NCBI RefSeq assembly: GCF_001613345.1
Contig: NZ_BDCE01000107.1
Coordinates: 1-64,000 of the forward strand
Source: Nocardia uniformis NBRC 13702
Lineage (GTDB): Bacteria > Actinomycetota > Actinomycetes > Mycobacteriales > Mycobacteriaceae
Length of the DNA stretch: 64,000 bases
Direction of reading: 5' to 3'
The notes under the pieces were generated by a model. It was not told the origin of the DNA. It made no database searches and saw nothing but the letters and a program-made list of their open reading frames with translations. Below, one piece after another: positions 58,584 through 64,000 of this stretch. Position 1 is the stretch's first letter. Each line of letters opens with the position of its first letter. The position numbers were made by a program, and so were the translations under genes.

Positions 58584-59597
58584 ATGACTACTCAGCCAGT
58601 CACCACCCGTGAGATCCAGCTGGCCGCCCGGCCCACCGGGGTGCCGACCGCCGATAACTTCGCCCTGGTCGAGCGGGAGCTGCCGAAGCTCGCCGGGGGG
58701 CAGATCCTGGTACGCAATACCTGGATGTCGGTCGACCCGTACATGCGCGGCCGGATGGATGATCGCCCGTCCTACATCCCGCCGTTCCAGCTCGGCGCGG
58801 CCCTCGAAGGGGCCGCGATCGGCGACGTAATCGCCTCCCGCGCAAGCGAGATACCCGTCGGCACCACCGTCAGCCATTTCGCCGGATGGCGGGAACACGC
58901 GGTGCTCGATGCCGCGACCGCCACCCCGGTCGATCCCGCACTCGCCGCGCCGCAGCACTACCTCGGCGCACTCGGCACCACCGGACTCACCGCCTACGCG
59001 GCACTGACCGATGTGGCGCCGGTACGCCCCGGCGACACCGTCTTCATCTCGGCGGCGGCGGGTGCGGTCGGCAGTGTCGCGGGTCAGATCGCCCGGGCAC
59101 TCGGCGCGGGCCGGGTCATCGGTTCGGCGGGCGGTCCGGCGAAAACCCAACTGCTGCTGGAGGAATTCGGCTACGACGCCGCCATCGACCACCGGGCCGG
59201 AGATCTGGCCGGACAGCTCGCGACCGCCGCGCCGGAAGGTATCGATATCTACCTCGACAGCGTCGGTGGCGAACACCTGCGGGTCGCGGTGCAGGCCATG
59301 CGCCAGCAGGGTCGGATCGCCATGGTCGGTGCGATCAGCGGCTACAACGGCTCCACCGTCGAGCCGGGCCCGGATCTGTACCACGCCGCCACCAAGGAGG
59401 TCACCCTGCGCGGCATGCTGGTGAACAGCTATTTTCCCAGCTTCGGCGACTACATCGGTAAGGCCGCCGCCTGGCTCGCCGACGGCACGCTGCGCACCCG
59501 CGAAACCGTCTATGACGGCCTCGACCAGGCTCCCGCCGCATTCCTCGGCGTCCTGTCCGGTGCGAACACGGGCAAGATGCTGGTGCGCCTGCACTGA
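58584..59597 (+). CDS. NADP-dependent oxidoreductase of the CurA/leukotriene-B4 dehydrogenase type (MDR)
   Basis: The 337-residue protein has the MDR layout without zinc-binding Cys: WMSVDPYMRGRMDDRPSYIP near the start, YLGALGTTGLTAYAALTDVA, and the nucleotide-binding VFISAAAGAVGSVAGQIARA. This group reduces C=C bonds of enones (curcumin/prostaglandin reductases). GAAAAGGTAAG precedes the ATG. Possibly controlled by the preceding AraC regulator. Confidence 0.92.
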   Translation: MTTQPVTTREIQLAARPTGVPTADNFALVERELPKLAGGQILVRNTWMSVDPYMRGRMDDRPSYIPPFQLGAALEGAAIGDVIASRASEIPVGTTVSHFAGWREHAVLDAATATPVDPALAAPQHYLGALGTTGLTAYAALTDVAPVRPGDTVFISAAAGAVGSVAGQIARALGAGRVIGSAGGPAKTQLLLEEFGYDAAIDHRAGDLAGQLATAAPEGIDIYLDSVGGEHLRVAVQAMRQQGRIAMVGAISGYNGSTVEPGPDLYHAATKEVTLRGMLVNSYFPSFGDYIGKAAAWLADGTLRTRETVYDGLDQAPAAFLGVLSGANTGKMLVRLH

Positions 59598-59650
59598 GGT
59601 CGAACGCGCGATGTCGGCGCGGCCCCGCCACCCCTGCACGCCGGCCGCCC

Positions 59651-59728
59651 CGTCATCCCGGCACGCTTTTGGCCGGGATCCACTACCGCAGAGGTATGGA
59701 TTCCGGCCAAAAGCATGTCGGAATGACG
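59651..59728. repeat. 78-bp palindromic intergenic repeat, copy B
   Basis: CGTCATCCCGGCACGCTTTT with GGCCGGGATCC, and the complement GGATTCCGGCC with AAAAGCATGTCGGAATGACG, form the same imperfect hairpin as copy A at 50002-50079. It lies between convergent genes ending at 59597 and 59742, where it can end both transcripts. Confidence 0.8.
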
Positions 59729-59741
59729 AAGACGCCTGTCC

Positions 59742-60563
59742 TCAGCGGCTCAAGCTCTGGAAGCGCCGCACCGCCAATGGCAGGAAGATCACGGTGAGCG
59801 CCAGCGGCCACACCACCGCCATCAGTACCGCATGCTGTTCGACCCACGAATCGCCACTGCCCACCGGTGTTCCGAACAATTCACGGGTGGCCGCCGCGGT
59901 CGACGAGATCGGGTTCCAGGCGGCGATCGCACCCAGCCAGCTCGGCATGAGCTGCGGGGCAACGAAAATGCTGGAGATCATGGTCAGCGGGAAGGCGACC
60001 GCGAAGAGTCCGCCCGCCGCTTCCGGATTCGGCACCATCAGCCCCAACCAGACCCCGATCCAGATCAACGCGAACCGCAGCCACAGCAGCAGTGCGACAG
60101 CCGTTGCCACACCGAGTATTCCGCCCTCCGGCCGCCAGCCGATAATCACAGCGGTGCCCATCAGAATGCTCAGTTCCGCGCACGCCACCAGCAGATCGGT
60201 GACACCACGACCGGAGACCACCGCCGACGCCGACATGGGCATCGAACGGAACCGGTCGATCACGCCCTTGGTGGCGTCGTACACCACGATGGTGGCGGTA
60301 TTCACGAAACTGAAGGCCATGGTCATCACGAACATGCCGGGCATCAGGAAGCTGCGATAGTCACCGCCGCCGGGTACGGACATGGCGCTGCCGAAGACAT
60401 AGCCGTAGAGCAGCACCGACAGAATCGGAAACCCTAGCTGCCAGGCGATATTCACCGGCTGCCGCTGATAGTGGGTCAGCCCGCGTCGCACGATATTCCA
60501 GCAGTCTGCCAGTACCCAGTAGGCCCGAGAACGGCGTTCGGGAGTGAGATCGACGGTACTCAT
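59742..60563 (-). CDS. ABC-2 type transporter permease (DrrB-like)
   Basis: The 273-residue membrane protein has six predicted helices (LGFPILSVLLYGYVFGSAMS, FLMPGMFVMTMAFSFVNTAT) and the ABC-2 loop VIDRFRSMPMSASAVVSGRG. Together with the ATPase gene it forms a drug-exporter-like pair as in DrrAB. ATG 60563 overlaps the ATPase stop (TGATG). Control by the divergent TetR is likely. Confidence 0.9.
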   Translation of the reverse strand: MSTVDLTPERRSRAYWVLADCWNIVRRGLTHYQRQPVNIAWQLGFPILSVLLYGYVFGSAMSVPGGGDYRSFLMPGMFVMTMAFSFVNTATIVVYDATKGVIDRFRSMPMSASAVVSGRGVTDLLVACAELSILMGTAVIIGWRPEGGILGVATAVALLLWLRFALIWIGVWLGLMVPNPEAAGGLFAVAFPLTMISSIFVAPQLMPSWLGAIAAWNPISSTAAATRELFGTPVGSGDSWVEQHAVLMAVVWPLALTVIFLPLAVRRFQSLSR

Positions 60564-61522
60564 CACGCGGCCTCCTCGGCGATGGTGCGATGTCCGGTCA
60601 GCTGTAGGAAGACATCGTCGAGGCTGGGGCGACGCAGGCCGATATCCTCGACCGCGATGCTCTCCTCCTGGAGGATGCGAGCCACCTCGGTGAGCGCGGC
60701 GACCCGGTCGACGACCGGTGCGTGCACTCGCCGCTCCGACTCGATGATCTCCGGCTCGGTATCACTGACGCGGGCAACGACTTTCGCTACCAGCCGCAGA
60801 TCACTCACCTCCATGGCCACCACCTCGATGAGGTCACCGCCCACGGTGGTCTTCAACCCGTCCGGAGTGTCGTCGGCAATGGCCCGCCCCTGATCGATGA
60901 CGGTAATGTGCGAGGCAAGCCGATCGGCTTCCTCCATGTACTGCGTGGTGAGCAGCACCGTGGTGCCGTCGGCGACCAAGGCGCGCACCGATTCCCACAC
61001 CTCATTGCGGCTGCGTGGGTCGAGTCCGGTGGTGGGCTCGTCCAGGAACAGCACCTCCGGCGCGAGAATCATGGAGGCCGCCAGATCGAGTCGCCGCCGC
61101 ATACCGCCGCTGTACTTGCCCGCACCGCGGTCGGCGGCATCGGTGAGATCGAAGCGCTCCAACAGTTCCTGTGCCCGTAGCCGCGCTCGCCGTCCGCCCA
61201 GATGGAAGAGCCTGCCGAACATCTCCAGGTTCTGTCGCCCGGTGAGCACCTCGTCCACGGCCGCGTACTGACCGGTGAGCCCGATTCGCTCCCGCACCTG
61301 GTGCGGCTGGCGGGCCACATCGAATCCGGCGACCCGCGCGTGGCCGCCATCCAATCGGAGCAGGGTGGACAGAATGCGCACGGCGGTGGTCTTACCCGCG
61401 CCGTTCGGTCCGAGCAGGCCGTGCACCGTGCCCTGTCGGACGTTCAGATCGAATGCGTCCAGTGCGTACTTGTCCCCATATCTCTTCGCTATTCCCTCCG
61501 CCTGTACCGCGTAGTCGGTCAC
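60563..61522 (-). CDS. ABC transporter ATP-binding protein (DrrA-like)
   Basis: The 319-residue ATPase has Walker A LLGPNGAGKTTAVRILSTLL, signature KYSGGMRRRLDLAASMI, Walker B VLFLDEPTTGLDPRSRNEVW and switch His within HITVIDQGRAIADD. The C-terminal DrrA-type domain ends GLRRPSLDDVFLQLTGH. GTG 61522 (MTDYAVQAEG) is chosen because GGAGG lies six bases upstream; the frame starts earlier, inside the operator region. Exports an unknown compound. Confidence 0.93.
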   Translation of the reverse strand: MTDYAVQAEGIAKRYGDKYALDAFDLNVRQGTVHGLLGPNGAGKTTAVRILSTLLRLDGGHARVAGFDVARQPHQVRERIGLTGQYAAVDEVLTGRQNLEMFGRLFHLGGRRARLRAQELLERFDLTDAADRGAGKYSGGMRRRLDLAASMILAPEVLFLDEPTTGLDPRSRNEVWESVRALVADGTTVLLTTQYMEEADRLASHITVIDQGRAIADDTPDGLKTTVGGDLIEVVAMEVSDLRLVAKVVARVSDTEPEIIESERRVHAPVVDRVAALTEVARILQEESIAVEDIGLRRPSLDDVFLQLTGHRTIAEEAA

Positions 61523-61557
61523 GATCACCCTCCGCATCACAATTCGGGACCAAACTG

Positions 61558-61592
61558 GGTACATCGTACCTCAATTCGGGTACAACGTACCC
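61558..61592. promoter_or_regulatory. Double TetR operator GGTACATCGTACC / GGGTACAACGTACCC
   Basis: Two perfect palindromes, at 61558-61570 and 61578-61592, have centres 21 bases apart (two helical turns). They share the core GTACANCGTAC and sit inside a longer inverted repeat AAACTGGGTAC...GTACCCAGTTT. They lie between the divergent ABC exporter and TetR genes. Confidence 0.85.
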
Positions 61593-61623
61593 AGTTTTTT
61601 CCCGAGCGTCTACGCTTGGCTAT

Positions 61624-62364
61624 ATGAGCAGCACGGAGACCAGTGGCAGCGGTGATCTCACGCGAACCCTCGAACTGCTCTGGGACTCCGGTCCGCGTCC
61701 CAGCCGCGGGCCGAAACCAGGGCTCACGCTCGACCTGATCGTCGAAGCGGCCATTCGGATAGCCGATACCGAGGGTCTGGAAGCGGTCACGATGCGGCGG
61801 GTATCCACCGAGCTCGGCACCGGCACCATGACGCTCTACCGCTACCTCCCGGGTAAGGGTGAACTCCTCGATCTCATGCTCGATCGGGTGAACCAGCCGG
61901 AGAACGACGAACTGCCGGAGTCCGGCTGGCGCGCGACCCTGGAGGCGCTGGCGTATTCGACACTCGAGATGTATCGGCGGCATCCCTGGCTGTTGCACGT
62001 CAATCAGAGCCGCCCGGTCATGGGCCCGGGTGCGGTGGAGGGCATAGAGCGCATCCTCTCCCGCATCAAGCCCATGGGATTGCCCGACCGCCAACTCATG
62101 TCGGCGGTGCTGTTGATCGACAGCTACGTCACCGGAGCCGCCCGCACTCAGCTGTACGCGCAGGAGGCCGAACGCCGCACCGGTATGACGGATATCGAAT
62201 TCTGGGAAGCGCAGGCCCCGGTACTCGAAAAGGCCATGGCCAGTGGGAAATACCCGGTATTGGCGGAAATGTCCGAGGACACCTTCGATCCGAACTTCGA
62301 CCACTTCGGGTGGGGATTGCGACGCCTGCTCGACGGGCTCGAAACCGTCGTCGGAGACGACTGA
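61624..62364 (+). CDS. TetR-family regulator of the ABC exporter
   Basis: The 246-residue protein has a TetR helix-turn-helix (AAIRIADTEGLEAVTMRRVS, ELGTGTMTLYRYLPGKGELL) and a long helical ligand domain (HPWLLHVNQSRPVMGPGAVE). It is a paralogue of the TetR at 51772 in both parts. ATG 61624, no clear ribosome site. It directly follows the double operator, so it probably represses both itself and the exporter. Ligand unknown. Confidence 0.9.
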   Translation: MSSTETSGSGDLTRTLELLWDSGPRPSRGPKPGLTLDLIVEAAIRIADTEGLEAVTMRRVSTELGTGTMTLYRYLPGKGELLDLMLDRVNQPENDELPESGWRATLEALAYSTLEMYRRHPWLLHVNQSRPVMGPGAVEGIERILSRIKPMGLPDRQLMSAVLLIDSYVTGAARTQLYAQEAERRTGMTDIEFWEAQAPVLEKAMASGKYPVLAEMSEDTFDPNFDHFGWGLRRLLDGLETVVGDD

Positions 62365-63339
62365 TCAGTCGCGCCACACCTGCCGGGCCACCCTGGCGAA
62401 ATTGCCGCGGAGTACGGCGGCGCGGTCGGCTTCGGAGAAGCCACGCCGGGCCAACACCTCGTCGAGCGTGGGAATCTCGTTCTCGCCGAACAGATCCTCG
62501 GGCGGAGCCCATTGCAGCGGCCCCCAGCGGGTGTAGTCCTCGGAGAAGCTGTCCGGAGAAGCGGCGATTTCGGCATTGAACTGATCGCCATCGAAGGAGT
62601 AGTCGGAGCCGATACCGATGTGGTCGATGCCGACCAGGTCGGCACCATGGGCGATGTGCTCGGCCATGGCCTCGATACGGGCGGCGCGGCCCTCGGGTGC
62701 ATTGTGCCCCAGGAAGATTCCGACACCATTGATGCCGATCACACCACCGGTTTCCGCGCAGGCGCGGGCCTGGTCGTCGGTGATATTGCGTGGATGGGCC
62801 CAGCGCGCGGCGAAATTGGAGTGGCTGTAGATCATCGGGACCGAGGTGGTGTCCGCGATATCCAGACCGGAACGCGGCGAGCAGTGCGACCCGTCGGCGA
62901 ACATGCCGACCTCATTGAGCTTGCGCACCAGATCACGGCCATGGGCGGTGAGGCCGGTGTCGTCGGCGTCGAGGCAGCCGCAGCCGGCGGCATTGGCATG
63001 GTTGTAGGTGGGCACCAGCGAGCGCACGCCCAGGTTGTAGAAGAGTTCGACATTGTCGAGATCACCGCCGAGCGGACCGGAATCCTCCAGATCGAAGGCC
63101 AGCGCGAGGTGCCCATCGGGCTCGGTATCGGACATCTTCTCTACCAGTCGAAACCTGCCGTCCGCCAGCGCGTCTCGGCGGAACTGGTGCACCAGCGCCA
63201 GGGCGTCCGCGGTGGTCTGCGGCGCATACCCGATATTGACCGACAGGTACGTGCCCACCGGGTACCGGGCCAATTCGGTGATGTCGGCGCGCGGCAGCAA
63301 CGGTAGACAGCAGTGCTGCTCCCACAGCGGGTGCGCCAT
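62365..63339 (-). CDS. M19 (membrane dipeptidase) family metallopeptidase
   Basis: The 324-residue protein has the M19 barrel: AFDLEDSGPL (metal Glu), FADGSHCSPRSGLDIADTTS and VPMIYSHSNFAARWAHPRNI (metal His pair), and GIDHIGIGSDYSFDGDQ. The N-terminal metal motif HxD (usually DGHNDLP) is replaced by EQHCCLPLLP, with Cys at the Asp position; this may be a distinct subfamily. GAGGAGG precedes ATG 63339. The stop is adjacent to the stop of the convergent TetR gene. Confidence 0.85.
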   Translation of the reverse strand: MAHPLWEQHCCLPLLPRADITELARYPVGTYLSVNIGYAPQTTADALALVHQFRRDALADGRFRLVEKMSDTEPDGHLALAFDLEDSGPLGGDLDNVELFYNLGVRSLVPTYNHANAAGCGCLDADDTGLTAHGRDLVRKLNEVGMFADGSHCSPRSGLDIADTTSVPMIYSHSNFAARWAHPRNITDDQARACAETGGVIGINGVGIFLGHNAPEGRAARIEAMAEHIAHGADLVGIDHIGIGSDYSFDGDQFNAEIAASPDSFSEDYTRWGPLQWAPPEDLFGENEIPTLDEVLARRGFSEADRAAVLRGNFARVARQVWRD

Positions 63340-63485
63340 CGGCGAAATCCTCCTCGGCCCGGCCAGCATCGACCCCGCAATCCTACGGTCCGGTGCGGCT
63401 GACCTCACCGTCGCGGCGCTCGCCGCGCCACCGCCGGACAGGCGGCCGTAATACGAGCGAATTCGCGGTCGGCCACAATGGGGGC

Positions 63486-64000
63486 ATGAGCGGTGTCGAG
63501 GAGAGCGTGACCGATCCCTACCTGTGGCTGGAGGAAGTCACCAGCGACCGTGCCCTGGATTGGGCGCGCGAACACAATGATGTGGTGGCGGAGCTGTTCG
63601 CGTCCTCCGACCGCTTCACCGATCTCGAGTCGCGCATTCTCGAGATGCTCGATACCGATACCCGCATTGCCTACCCGGGTCGGCGCGGCCGCTGGCTCTA
63701 CAACTTCTGGCGCGACGGCGAACATCCGAAGGGATTGTGGCGACGCACCACCTTCTCCGAATACGCGAAGGACGAGCCGGAGTGGGAGGTGCTGATCGAC
63801 CTCGACGCACTCGCCGACACCGAGGCGGAGAACTGGGTGTGGGGCGGGGCGGCGGTGCTGCGGCCGGAGCAGTCGCGGGCGCTGATCAGCCTGTCACGCG
63901 GTGGCGCGGACGCCAAGGTGGTGCGCGAATTCGATATCGAGACACTGGAATTCATCGCACCGGAGAACGGCGGATTCTATCTGCCGGAGGCCAAGTCGGA
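63486..64000 (+). CDS. Prolyl oligopeptidase (S9A), N-terminal part, runs off the window
   Basis: The open frame from ATG 63486 has the S9A N-terminus (VTDPYLWLEEVTSDRALDWA, then REHNDVVAELF) and the start of the beta-propeller (RRGRWLYNFWRDGEHPKGLW, RRTTFSEYAKDEPEWEVLID). The catalytic hydrolase domain would lie beyond 64000. Family members cut short peptides after Pro or basic residues in the cytosol. Confidence 0.9.
   Translation, partial: MSGVEESVTDPYLWLEEVTSDRALDWAREHNDVVAELFASSDRFTDLESRILEMLDTDTRIAYPGRRGRWLYNFWRDGEHPKGLWRRTTFSEYAKDEPEWEVLIDLDALADTEAENWVWGGAAVLRPEQSRALISLSRGGADAKVVREFDIETLEFIAPENGGFYLPEAKS

Noticed and set aside
1..64000. CRISPR array, prophage or intact insertion sequence
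   Set aside because: No regularly spaced repeats with spacers, no phage structural genes and no transposase were seen; the resolvase-like protein lacks the features of an active recombinase.

Overview
The window is high-GC actinobacterial DNA, most likely from Nocardia or a close relative in Nocardiaceae. This is inferred from gene content: a RamB regulator, isocitrate lyase beside a FadB2-type dehydrogenase, a LigB-type ligase, DUF4254 and MT0933-like small proteins, GTG/TTG starts and many 4-base start/stop overlaps. Both strands are densely coded. No rRNA, tRNA, CRISPR array, prophage or intact insertion sequence was seen.

Layout. 1-10.9 kb is a patchwork: gene remnants (an acetyltransferase piece and two SDR pieces) among an XRE/TPR regulator, a serine hydrolase, a resolvase-like small protein, an AAA ATPase, a methyltransferase, an APH kinase, an AI-2E family permease, a His-rich secreted protein, an orphan antitoxin and a SnoaL-like gene behind a MerR-type promoter. 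11-16.8 kb is central metabolism: a MetE-like protein whose zinc site looks destroyed, a 3-hydroxybutyryl-CoA dehydrogenase and isocitrate lyase. Three copies of a ~140-bp repeat lie between these genes. 16.8-25.1 kb holds a secreted lipase, a STAND/TPR regulator with two small coupled genes, purine catabolism genes (OHCU decarboxylase-HIU hydrolase fusion, MobA-like, XdhC) and small proteins.

25.3-35.4 kb is a complete-looking amino-sugar catabolic locus. One strand carries SIS isomerase, ROK kinase, NagA-type deacetylase, PfkB kinase, class II aldolase and a second PfkB kinase. The divergent strand carries an ABC importer (binding protein and two permeases, no ATPase) and a DeoR regulator. 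The gene set matches the steps from N-acetylgalactosamine to triose phosphates via tagatose-6-phosphate. A palindromic operator candidate lies between the two arms. At 35.6-39.7 kb follow three overlapping genes for secreted enzymes: an S15-like hydrolase, a GH20 hexosaminidase that could feed this pathway, and a lipase.

40.5-43.6 kb has LigB and RamB, divergently transcribed. 43.9-49.8 kb is the urea ABC transporter operon urtABCDE with a GntR regulator. 50-63.3 kb contains several regulator/target pairs with visible operators (TetR/VOC, HxlR/quinone reductase, TetR/ABC exporter), plus lpd, an AraC regulator, a CurA-type reductase and an M19 dipeptidase. A prolyl oligopeptidase runs off the right edge.

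Start sites were moved inward from the longest reading frame wherever a ribosome binding site, an overlap with the upstream gene or family length supported it.
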